Source of the DNA: CBFDBF01 sp050291465
GTDB taxonomy: Bacteria; Pseudomonadota; Gammaproteobacteria; Chromatiales; Chromatiaceae
NCBI GenBank assembly: GCA_050291465.1
Contig: JBNKJV010000004.1
Coordinates: forward strand, 62,001-126,000
DNA length: 64,000 nt
Direction: 5' to 3'
A model generated the notes under the pieces. That model made no database searches and was not told where the DNA came from. It saw only the letters and a list, made by a program, of their open reading frames with translations. Positions 1 through 10,100 of this stretch are shown here, piece after piece. Each line of letters opens with the position of its first letter. The stretch's first letter is position 1. The position numbers were made by a program, and so were the translations under genes.

Positions 1-2973
1 CGCCAGGGATTCCTGACGAAGGGAGCGACGCTCGTTTTCGTCGATGGCGTCCAGGGACTTGTCAAGAATTGTCACCAGTTCCGGCCAATCCTTGCGTACA
101 CCGATGGCCAGATCATTGGCATAGGGGGTCGGCGCCGCAACCTTTATGTTGCCCAATCCAAGCTTATCGATCATATAGCTGCCCAGGGTCAGGTTACCCA
201 CGTAGGCGTCTACCTGGCCGGTCGAGAGCGCCCGCAACGCTTCGCTGGTGGTATCCACCAGTGTCAGCTGCAGATCAGGATGGTTTGTCTGCAGATACTC
301 CTGGGTGATGTAGTCACGCTCCACCGCTACCCGTGCTCCCCCCAGATCTTCAATACCGGTAATCAGCGGCGCGTCCTGGCGGGTAAAAACCATTAACGGA
401 AAATGCAGGTAAGGTTTAGTAAAGTTAAGATATTGGCGTCGTTCCGCGGAAGGCGTAAGAGCGGTAAGCACGTCGATTTCCCCTTCCCGCGCCTTATTCA
501 TCACCTCCGCCCAGGAAAGTTCGGTCTGGGGGATCATCTCCACGCCGGTCATCCCCTGGATCCGCTGCATGAACTTCGCCGTGATACCCTCATACACTCC
601 TTTCGCTGAAACATACTCAAAGGGTTCCCAATCCCTGTCGAAACCGAGGCGCAGACGCGGATGAGCCTGCAGCCAGGCCCGTTCCTCCGAACTCAGCACC
701 AGTTCCGCCCGCCCGCGGGCAGCCCCTTCCGCCGGCACCCAATGCTTCAGGATATCGCGCCGCTCCGCCTCACCGATACTGGCCAGCACCTTCTGCAGAA
801 TAGAATGCAGCAGTGGCCAGTCGCGGCGCACACCGATGGCGTTTATCGATGCGACATTCTCGATCTTGCCCTGGATCTGCAGATTGGAGATCAACTCCCG
901 CTCAATGAGATACAGCGCTACCGCCCGGTTCCCGATGTAAGCGTCTGCCGCCCCTTTGGAAACCGCGTCGAGGGCGTCGCTGGTATGGGCATACTCCTGG
1001 ACGCTTATATCCGGGTACTGCTCGGCGAGAATTTTCGCCAGGACAAACTTCTTCTCAATCGCAACCCTTTTTCCACTCAGATCGCTGATACGGTCGGCGT
1101 AGGGACTCCCCTTACGGGCGATGATGACGTGAGGAATAGTGAGGTAAGGATCGGTGAATAGAAAATCAGCGGTCCGGCTCGGGTGCGGAGTGATCCCGAT
1201 CAGGGCGGGCAGGCGCTTCTCCTTCACCGCCGTGTAGATCTCATCCCAGCTCCCCGGCTGCAGATGTAAAACACCGCCGAGACGGCGATTCATGGCGCGG
1301 ACAAAATCGGCGCCGATACCGCTGGACCGACCCTTGTCATCTACAAAATCCATCGGCGGCCAGGCATTCATGACACCAATAGAAATCTTCGGATGGTCTG
1401 CCAGCCAGGCCTGCTCTTCCCGGGTTAACTGCAACTCCTCCGGTGACATCCCCCGGCTGTCCAGGGATATCCACTGCCGGCGGATAGCGATCCGTTGTTC
1501 GCTGCTGATGCTGTCGAGCCCCTTCTGCAGGATACTCCTGAGCTCCGGCCAGTCGTTGCGGCAACCCATAGCCAGGTTACTCGGTCGACCGAAGCTGGCG
1601 GCGATACGCAGATTTGCAATCTCTTCCCGCTCCAGCCAGTAGCTGGCCACCCCAATACTCAGGATGGTGGCATCGGCGGCGCCCACCGCCACCTGCCTCA
1701 AGGCCGTGGGAATATCCCGGGTCTCCTGAATCTCCACCTCCGGCAGACGTTGGCGCAAATGGGTATTGATGGAATAACCGGCCGGCAAAGCAAGACTGTG
1801 TCCCGCCAGATCTGCTTCACTGAGGATATCGTCTCGCCCTCCCCGGATAATTATCACCCGCTGACTGGTCAGGTAGGGTTCGGTAAAAAGCAGATGAGCA
1901 TCGCGCTCGGAGGTGCGATTGAGCAACGGCAGCAGATCAACCTCTTTCGAAAAGCCCTTCTGCAGCGTCTCCCCCCAGCTTTTTGTCGGCACCAAAACAA
2001 AGGTCAATCCCAGGCTGCGCCCGAGCAACTCCAAATAGTCGGCGGATATACCTCTGTTTTTACCCTCTGAATCAAGAAATTCGAAGGGCGCGAAATTCGG
2101 ATCTACCGCTATGCGCACGGTCCTGTGATTCTCGATCCAGCGCTGTTCCTCCCGAGTCAATCCCAGGTCCTGCTGGAATGGAAAAGCGATACCGTAATCG
2201 GCCCGTCGTCCCAGCCAGCGCGCCAGGATCCCGTTCATCTCCTCCCGGGTTATGGCATCCAGTCCCTGTTCTATCACCTGCAACAACGATTCCCGTCCCT
2301 TGGGCACGGCCGCGCGCAGGGAGAGGGGAAACAGCTCCTGTTCCAGGCGGCTGAACTTACCTCTCACCCCCTTACTCAGAAGCACCAGATCGGCAGAGGG
2401 CTGATCCGCGATAAAGCCCTGGATTTGCCCGGCCTGCACCGCCTCGACCATCCGGGTGATGCTCTCGTAGCTGACGAACTCCGCCTTCGGCAGCAGCTCT
2501 TTTAGATATTCTGCAGGAGGCGGACCGCGGATGCCGATTCGGGTCTGCTGAAAATCCCTTAGAGAGCGGCTTACCCCTCGCTCTGAGGGATAATACAGAA
2601 AGGCCGGCGCTTGCAGAAAAGGCTTGGAAAAGAGCAACCACTCGCTACGATCCGTAGAGGAGATCAGACCCATATGAAAATCGGCGCGCCCGGACTTGAG
2701 ATCAGCCAGAGAGGTGGGGATATCCGTCAGGCGGAAGCGGACCGGTCGCCCGTTTTTCCGTGACCACAGGCGCCAGATATCTATACCGATACCGGCCACT
2801 TCACCCTCTTCATTCAACATGGTAAAGGGTGGCAGGTTACTACTCCCGACCAGGGTCAGCGTCTCAGGATCGGAGGCGTCCTGTCGCGGGTCTGACCCAA
2901 GACAACTACCAGCCACCCCCAGGAGCAGGGATACCAGTAACAGGTGGAGAATATGGGTATTGCAGTCCTTCAC
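1..2973 (-). CDS. Lipoprotein with four tandem SBP_bac_3 solute-binding modules (3' end outside window)
   Basis: Reading leftward from a GTG at 2973, an open frame of 991 codons runs off the window with no stop. The N-terminus has a hydrophobic stretch ending in AGSC, a lipoprotein signal. Four repeats of about 245 residues follow, starting near residues 40, 283, 526 and 778. Each opens with an extracellular family-3 solute-binding signature (for example RIAVDPNFAPFEF and ISIGVMNAWPPMDF). The last three are preceded by a linker of the type REEQ-W-(hydrophobic)-x-x-H, as seen in BvgS-like sensors. An in-frame TAG lies upstream and GTG is the only reasonable start; the nearest purine-rich stretch is about 20 bases away, so initiation is uncertain. 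Proteins with serial modules of this type usually end in a transmembrane helix plus a histidine kinase or GGDEF output. That output would lie to the left and cannot be seen. Ligand unknown. Confidence 0.85.
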   Translation of the reverse strand, partial: MKDCNTHILHLLLVSLLLGVAGSCLGSDPRQDASDPETLTLVGSSNLPPFTMLNEEGEVAGIGIDIWRLWSRKNGRPVRFRLTDIPTSLADLKSGRADFHMGLISSTDRSEWLLFSKPFLQAPAFLYYPSERGVSRSLRDFQQTRIGIRGPPPAEYLKELLPKAEFVSYESITRMVEAVQAGQIQGFIADQPSADLVLLSKGVRGKFSRLEQELFPLSLRAAVPKGRESLLQVIEQGLDAITREEMNGILARWLGRRADYGIAFPFQQDLGLTREEQRWIENHRTVRIAVDPNFAPFEFLDSEGKNRGISADYLELLGRSLGLTFVLVPTKSWGETLQKGFSKEVDLLPLLNRTSERDAHLLFTEPYLTSQRVIIIRGGRDDILSEADLAGHSLALPAGYSINTHLRQRLPEVEIQETRDIPTALRQVAVGAADATILSIGVASYWLEREEIANLRIAASFGRPSNLAMGCRNDWPELRSILQKGLDSISSEQRIAIRRQWISLDSRGMSPEELQLTREEQAWLADHPKISIGVMNAWPPMDFVDDKGRSSGIGADFVRAMNRRLGGVLHLQPGSWDEIYTAVKEKRLPALIGITPHPSRTADFLFTDPYLTIPHVIIARKGSPYADRISDLSGKRVAIEKKFVLAKILAEQYPDISVQEYAHTSDALDAVSKGAADAYIGNRAVALYLIERELISNLQIQGKIENVASINAIGVRRDWPLLHSILQKVLASIGEAERRDILKHWVPAEGAARGRAELVLSSEERAWLQAHPRLRLGFDRDWEPFEYVSAKGVYEGITAKFMQRIQGMTGVEMIPQTELSWAEVMNKAREGEIDVLTALTPSAERRQYLNFTKPYLHFPLMVFTRQDAPLITGIEDLGGARVAVERDYITQEYLQTNHPDLQLTLVDTTSEALRALSTGQVDAYVGNLTLGSYMIDKLGLGNIKVAAPTPYANDLAIGVRKDWPELVTILDKSLDAIDENERRSLRQESLA

Positions 2974-3220
2974 GCGCAGATATTTCTGTTCATCCTTTTC
3001 GACTAGTTTAGGATATCTTCCGGGTAATCCCTATGAATTAAATGCCTATCACCCCGTGGACACTGGCGTAACGGTTCCATTTTCAGAATATAAGGTAACA
3101 CCGACCCTTCCGTTCAAACTTGATGCCGCGCCCACGGGATACAAAAAAGTGCAACAAGTAGCGGGTAAAATTCGGTCCATCTTGCTAGGATTAAGGAAAG
3201 TCCACGCGGAGAACGCAGCT

Positions 3221-3574
3221 ATGAAACGTTCCTTTCCTTTGCCCATCGTCCTGCTCTGCCTCCTTGCCCTGTCGTTGCCCATGGCGGCTTTTGCTATTGA
3301 TGGACCGTTCCACGGATCCACCGGAGGAGAAGCGGTAAGCGCTAATTTTGAGGGCCAGGCTGAGGGTGCCAGCGGCACCCTTACCATCGGAGAAACCCAT
3401 TACATCCTGCAGATACAGAAGAGCGAAAACGGCTACCAAGGTACCCTGGTTAATATCTCGGAGGGTTATGGAGCTACTCTGCTCATCCAGGAACAGGAAG
3501 GGAAACTGCAATTGGACATCGAGCGGGAAGGCAAACCGTCGCAGCACCTGGAGCTGCTGCCCGGCAACCCCTGA
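3221..3574 (+). CDS. Small periplasmic protein of unknown function
   Basis: 117 residues. A clear Sec signal peptide covers about residues 1-25 (MKRSFPLPIVLLCLLAL, then AAFA cleavage). The mature part is about 92 residues, glycine- and glutamate-rich, with alternating hydrophobic residues that suggest beta strands (GTLTIGETHYILQI, GTLVNISEGYGATLLI). The start is supported by GGAG nine bases upstream; a longer frame exists but would hide this signal peptide. It lies between two minus-strand genes and is transcribed alone. I do not recognise the family. Confidence 0.7.
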   Translation: MKRSFPLPIVLLCLLALSLPMAAFAIDGPFHGSTGGEAVSANFEGQAEGASGTLTIGETHYILQIQKSENGYQGTLVNISEGYGATLLIQEQEGKLQLDIEREGKPSQHLELLPGNP

Positions 3575-3615
3575 ACCGCAAGAACACTACCTGAGATCGC
3601 GGAAGATATTTCAGA

Positions 3616-3638
3616 GACCCGCCGGGGTCCGGCGGGTC
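3616..3638. repeat. Perfect inverted repeat between convergent genes
   Basis: GACCCGCC at 3616-3623 and GGCGGGTC at 3631-3638 form an 8-bp stem with a 7-base loop. It lies between the 3' ends of the small periplasmic gene and the hemerythrin gene, which converge. Neither strand has a proper T-tract after the stem (an A-run lies at 3644-3650), so it is at best an imperfect bidirectional terminator. Confidence 0.45.
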
Positions 3639-3657
3639 CAATCAAAAAAAGCTGGGC

Positions 3658-4119
3658 CTATTGCCCGGACCCATCTACCGCGGCACCTGCGGTTTCCCGC
3701 AAGAACTTTCCTAACAGCTGATCTATTCCGAGCAGATGCTCATTTAACCACTGATTGAGAAACGTAAGCACCTCCAGAGAGGATACCTCCCGCCCCTCGC
3801 GCAACTGTTCGCAGATAGCCACTATCCGGCGGGAAAACTCGCGATGCTGGGCGATGTGGGTGCGTGCGTCCTCGGGACATGCCGTTGCGTAATCGTACCT
3901 TTTCATAAGCGCCTCCTCGGTTTCGAAATGAGTGAGGGCGTAGCCGAGCAGATCCCTGGCTATCTGATGCAGCAGGACGCCATTTTCATCACGCAGCAAT
4001 TTCTCATTCGCCTCCTGCAGGGTATCGACAAGAAAATGATGCTGCTTATCGATAGCTGAGATACCGGTCGCCATCCTGTCTGCCCATTCGAGCGGTTGAA
4101 AAGGCTTTTTCATTGGCAT
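3658..4119 (-). CDS. Bacteriohemerythrin
   Basis: 153 residues, the usual size of a single-domain bacterial hemerythrin, which binds O2 at a di-iron site. The ligand set is visible: H27 (DKQHHFL), H64 and E68 (THFETEE), H88 and H92 (HIAQH), H128 and D133 (NEHLLGID). Its start overlaps the stop of the giant upstream sensor gene: the alternative ATG at 4113 forms an ATGA overlap and 4119 lies two codons further up. The two are therefore probably translationally coupled. Hemerythrins beside cyclic di-GMP proteins are commonly linked to oxygen sensing or supply; here that is inference from position. Confidence 0.9.
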   Translation of the reverse strand: MPMKKPFQPLEWADRMATGISAIDKQHHFLVDTLQEANEKLLRDENGVLLHQIARDLLGYALTHFETEEALMKRYDYATACPEDARTHIAQHREFSRRIVAICEQLREGREVSSLEVLTFLNQWLNEHLLGIDQLLGKFLRETAGAAVDGSGQ

Positions 4120-7100
4120 ATGTCGGTCCCGTATACCACAAAATCAGCGTACCACTTCTCGAAGGCGAATACCGGCATCGGCCGTCCCAGACCGTAACCC
4201 TGCACAACCGAACACCCGAGCCCCACCAGATGCCGGGCCTGCTCCACTGATTCGACACCCTCGGCAACCACACGCAGCCCGAAAGCCTGCCCCAATCTGA
4301 TCACACCGACAACGATGGCATGGTCGCTCGGATCCTCAAGCATATCGCGTACGAATGATTGATCGATCTTCAGCTCTTCGATACTGAGTCGTCGCAGATA
4401 TACCAGCGAGGAATAGCCGGTCCCGAAGTCATCAAGTGAAAAGCCTACCCCCATCTTCAGACATTCTTTGATCACCTGTTCAATGGGCTCCAGATCCTCC
4501 AGGTCGGAGGACTCGACAATCTCCATCAATAATCGACCCCGCGGCATAGTCGGCCAATAGGATTCAATGGCGTTGCGTAGATCATCAACAAAGGTCTGGT
4601 ACTTGAGATGACGCGGGAAGATATTGATACTGATGGGTAACGCGATGCCCCGATCGTTCCAGAACCGGGCCTGACGCACCGCCTGTTCCATCACCCAGCG
4701 ACCCATACGGAACGCCAGACTGTCGTTTTCAATCAGAGAAAGGAACTCCTTGGGCCCCACCAGTCCGAGGATCGGATCATTCCAGCGGAGCAGGGCCTCG
4801 ACCCCGTGAAGCGCCCCGGTGATACAGTCCGCCTTTGGCTGATAGTAAAGCTCGAACTGGCTCTCCTCGAGACCACGCTCCACTTTGGCGAGAAATTCCA
4901 CCCGCAGGGCGATCTGTCGTTCCAGCCTTGCGTCGAACATCTGAAAACGGTTTTTCCCGAGCTGTTTTGCCGAATACATGGCGTGGTCGGCATGGCGCAA
5001 CAGGTTGTCGGCATCGACATTATCATCAGGATAGAGGGTTACACCGATACTGGCTGATACGGATACCGGTTCCCCTCCCAGCATCATCGGTTCGGAGACC
5101 TTGGCCAGAACCCGTTCCAGCGCCTGAACACAATCGGTTTCCTCACCGACGTCGTGCCATAACAGTACGAACTCATCTCCACCCAGCCGGGCGACGGTAT
5201 CATCGGCACGCAACATCGACTGCAGACGACGGGCTATTTCCACCAGCATGCGGTCACCGCCCTCATGACCGAACTGATCATTGATCGGCTTGAATCCGTC
5301 GAGATCAAGGTAGCAGACAGCCAGATTGTTGCCGAGGCGCCGCGCACGCGCGATGGCCTGCTCCAGCCGGTCTCTGAGCAGACGCCGGTTGGGTACCGAG
5401 GTCAGCACATCGTAGTGCGCGATACGGTCGAGGTCCTCTTCATGCTGTTTAATTACAGTGATATCGGTAAAGGCCCCGACATAATGTTGCAGCCGGCCCG
5501 CATCGTCCTTGATGGCGACGATGGAGAGCAGTTCCGCATACTCGTCCCCTGATTTTCGCCTGTTCCAGATCTCGCCCTGCCATTCCCCCTCGGCAGCGAT
5601 CGATCTCCACATCTCCGCATAGAATTCCTGGCTGTGCCGCCTTGAGCTCAGAATACGCGGATTCTCACCGATCACATCATCGCGGGTATAGCCGGTAAGG
5701 CGCGTAAAGGCGGGATTGATATCGATTATTCGGTTATCGGCATCGCTGATCAGAATACCTTCCTGGCTATGAGCGAACACGCTGGCGGCCAGCCGCAACT
5801 GATCCTCGGTGCGCTTGCGTTCGGTAATATCAACCAGGGAGACCAGTATTTTTCCCAGGTTCTGCTCGTAACCGGGTGTGACCGAGAAATGGGCCAGCGT
5901 ATTCTGCCGGCGGCCGGTAACCGTCTGTACCGCAGCCTCCAGGCGAAAACTGGTGTCTCCCCGCATGAGTGCCACAACCACGCTGCGAAAAGCGGCCAGG
6001 GAGTCGGGAACGAAGATCTGCTGAAGGCTGCGTTGCAATGTCTCTTTGCTCTCCGCTTCGTGAAAGACCAGTGCGGTATGGTTGATATCCAGCACCCGGA
6101 CCAGCTGCGCGCATTCTCTAAGCACCTCGGGGTGACTGGTCAGGTAACCCTCCATATCATCAGCGAACTCTGGACCCAGCGTTTCCAGATAACCTTTTAC
6201 CGCGGAGTAGTCCTCCTCACGAATGGGCAGGGGCGCATTTTCAAAGAACTGATGGTAACGTTCCTCGCTCTCGCGCAGATTACGGGTGACCAGCAGGCTG
6301 TTCAGTCCGTCCGACAATCTGCGGCCGACCTCCTCGAACAGACGCACCTCCTGGTCGGACCAGACCCGGTCGTAGGAACATTGGTGGACGCCAAACTGCC
6401 AGGGCACATCGACCTTTGGATACAGAGCCATGGCCATGAAGGAGCGGATACTGAACTGCTCCTGCAGGAAGTCCGCCACCGGATAGTCCGTACCCGGACC
6501 AACACACACGGGATGATCCGAATCGAGTACCAGCCGCATTTCCCACGCCACCATTTCGTTCATGGGCATTTCAAGACCTAACTCAAGCACTCCGGGGTAT
6601 TCAGGCCTGCAACGTTCCATGGGCGCCGTCCAGGTGGCAGAGTTCGGATCACAGGGATAGAGCAGGTAGACGCGGTCGCAATCGAAGATGTCCAGCACCT
6701 CATCCAGGACCCGGGTCAGAACCTGCTTGAACCCACCTTCCTCCTGCAGCACCCGGTTGATCCGATCCAGGCTCTTGAGAATATCCAGATACGCCTGGAG
6801 TTGATGTTCAGCACGTTTTTTATCGGTGATGTCATTGGATATAACCAACACCGAAGCCAGCTTTCCGACGGCATCGAATTCCGGTGCAAAACGCATACTG
6901 GTCCAACGTAATTCACCCTCCAGGTCCTTATAAGAGAGCTCATCCGAGCGCTCGGCCGCCGTGTTGATTACCTGCCTGATATTGGCCATGTAGCGATCAG
7001 GATCGGTCAGCGGGGAAAAGGTTTCCTCGGTGGTCTTGCCAAGCAGATCTTTTGCCGGCCCGGGAAACTGCTTTTGCAGAGCGGGGTTTACGTAGATTCG

Positions 7101-10100
7101 ACGCAGATCCAGATCGTATCGCGCAATATAGTCCGGTGAGTTCTCTACCAGGGTGCGAAACAACTGCTCACTGGCGGCGAGCCGCTGATCCGCCGCCTTG
7201 CGTTCGGTGATATCGGTAAAACTGACAATGACCTGTTCGATATCACCTTCCTCGCCGAGCAAGGGGGTAGCGCTTACCAGCGCCCATACATCCTCCTTTC
7301 GGCCCGGACGGTGTATGCCCACGACGAGGTTCTGCAACGCGCAGCGCGAAGCCAATACCTGGTTGACCGGGTACTCCTCCAGCGGCATTTCGCTTCCGTC
7401 TTCGCGCAGGAAATGCCACGCGGGATCGATGGCGGTCTTTCCCTGCATCTGCTCTTCGCTCAATCCGAGCAACTTCTGCGCAACGGAGTTGGAGACAAGG
7501 ATTTTCGTATCCGCATCGTGCACGACGACCGCGGCGCTGATTTTCTGTACCAGGGTACGAAACTTCTCTTCGCTTTCCCTGAGATCGCTGTAGAGATGAG
7601 CGTTCTCCAGCGAGATCGCCGCCTGCACGGCCAGCACATCCAGCACGGCGATTCGCTCCGGAGTGAAAGCGCCGGTGACCTGCGTATTTTCCAGGTACAG
7701 CACCCCGGTCAATTTGCTTTGCCGGAGCAGCGGCAGACAAAACACAGACCTCACCAGCCCCCGCTGCAAATAGGCATCCTCGAGAAACTCGCCGGGGCGG
7801 GAGACATCGTCGAGAATCACATTCCTTCGAGTTCGGGCCACAAAATTAATAACGGTTTCTGCGCAGTCCACCCGCTTGATCGAGGTGCGCATTAGTTTGA
7901 CCTCCACACCGACACCACTGGCTCTTGCCTCCACCTCCACCTCGAACTCTTCATCAGATGGCAGAATCAGAAGGCCCCGATCAGCCCCCGCATTCTCAAG
8001 CGCACTTGTCATCAGCGTTTCTATGAGCCGCGGCAGTTCAATCTCCTCCGACACCGCCTGGGAAGCCCTGGTGACGGTCATCATATCCAACTGTGTCTGT
8101 GGAGGAACCGCAGCCCCCTCCGACGACGCAAGACGTGATTGCAATTCACTCAGTTCCGGATAAAGCGCGTCGAGCTGCTTGCGCTTTCCATCGGCACCCC
8201 AGAGAGCGTAACCGATGCTCGCACGATGCAGATGGGCGAGACCCGTCGTCTCAAGCCCTCGACCAAGATAGAAACGACCGGCAAGCTCATGCGCCAACGC
8301 CTCGTTGTGGACGAAATCGCTGGCACGGGCGGAATGGATGGCCTTCTCGTAGAGATTCATCGCGTCAAGTGGCCGCCCTTCAATGCGGGCGACCTCCGCA
8401 GCAACAAGAGCGGCGCGATTCTCGAAATTTTCCGGACAGATTTTTGCCCAGGTCTCGAGTTGGTTCAGTTGCTCGACCGCAACTTTCAAATGCCGTCGAC
8501 GGCGGGATTTCGATACCGAATCGCACCGGGCCATATGGGAAAGGGCCGTATAGAAGGAATACTCTGCTATTTCAATGAACGGTTTCGTGGTCCAAATCAA
8601 CGCTTCCGCTTTTTCCGAAACCGCGATAGCCGCCTCATAATCGCCTGCAAAAAACCGTGCCTGCAACCGACGGATCCAGTGGAAACACTCTGCCACGGCC
8701 AGGCCCGGTTTATCCGAGAAATGCGCCTCAAACTCCCGTTCATTGAACTGTTCTTCGTCAAATGAACCGAATTTTTGCGTCACCCCCCGCAGGCTTCGGA
8801 TCAAACCTATTTGGGAAGTGATAATGTCGGCGACCAGACCAAAGCGCGCTTTCCTCACATAGTCGAGGCCGCTGCTCGCTTCACGCTCCGTTTCATCCAG
8901 AGGATCACCCGCCATTAAATAATTCGAAACCAGATTATTACAGGCATATGCGCCGTAAATAATGTCACCGCTTCTGCTCGCAACGCCAAAAGCGCGTAAT
9001 AACAGATCACGGCCCTCCCGGATGTGTTTCGCCCAGGGCATTACGAACATACCGAAGTTGGTTAGTGTTCTGGCCTGGAAACGCTTCATTCCACGCCGCT
9101 CCACTAGGTCATACCCCAGTTTGCCGAAGCGGAAAGCCGCCTCGTAATTACCGAAGTGCGGTCCTGCAACAACGCCGAATGAAGCGTAGGCAAAGCTCGA
9201 GCCGTCTGTGTTTCCGTGCCCGAGACTCAGATTGACCGCTTTGCAGATGACCATGGAGACCAGGTTTGCATCCGTAAACAGGGCGGGCGGTCTGAGCTTG
9301 ATCAGAACATCCATGGTTGCAAGCAATGCCGGATCGGTCATTACCGGCAGGTCGATAAGATCCTCAACCGCACGGTCTCCAAGGGTCAACCAGATCTGCT
9401 CATATTCCTTTCGCGCCTCCTTAGCCGTCGGATGGACCGACCAATCGATACCCAGATGCCTGAGGTAATCAAGCCCTACAGTTACGGCACGATCCATCTG
9501 CCCAAGAGTTATATATAGATCAATGAAAAGACTTGCTACGCTCGCCCGCTCGACGGTACTTTCCGCACGGGGAAACAACTCGGCCAGATGCTGTTCCGCG
9601 ATCTCCAGCTCCCCGGTCAGAAACTCGCATTCCGCCTGGTTTATTTCCAAGGCAAAGGCAAGCTGGTGCTGGCGCTCCCAGCGTTCATCCCCCAGGAGCG
9701 AATTACCCTTGCTCAAATATGTCAGGGCCTCCGTATATGCAGTAGATCCCTTGGCACGCTTACCCGCCAAAAGGTTGAGTCGCGCCAGCTTTTCGCACTC
9801 ATCCGGGGAGGAAATCAAGGTTACCGCACGATTGACCTGACTTACTATTCTGAAAATCGCCTCTTCCAGTTCCTCCTCGGAGGTATGCGCCAGCAGTAAC
9901 CTGCCGATTCTAAGATGGGTCTCCGCCCGCGATGCCTTCGGGATCAGTGCATAAGCGGCTTCCTGTACCCGGTCATGCACGAATCGGTAAGAGTCTCCAT
10001 ATTTCTGGATAAACCCCTGGCCAACAGCCTCACGCAAAACCGCATAGACCTCCTTCTCGGGAACCTCGAAAACCAGGGAAAGGATTTCGCTTTGGGCGGA

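Noticed and set aside
1..2980. Several plus-strand open frames of 60-290 codons opposite the solute-binding lipoprotein
   Set aside because: They lie antisense to a continuous minus-strand frame with clear repeated domains, have low-complexity composition and no ribosome-binding sites.
3616..3638. Strong intrinsic terminator after the small periplasmic gene
   Set aside because: The stem is perfect but is followed by an A-run rather than T on the plus strand and has no T-tract on the minus strand; kept only as an inverted repeat.
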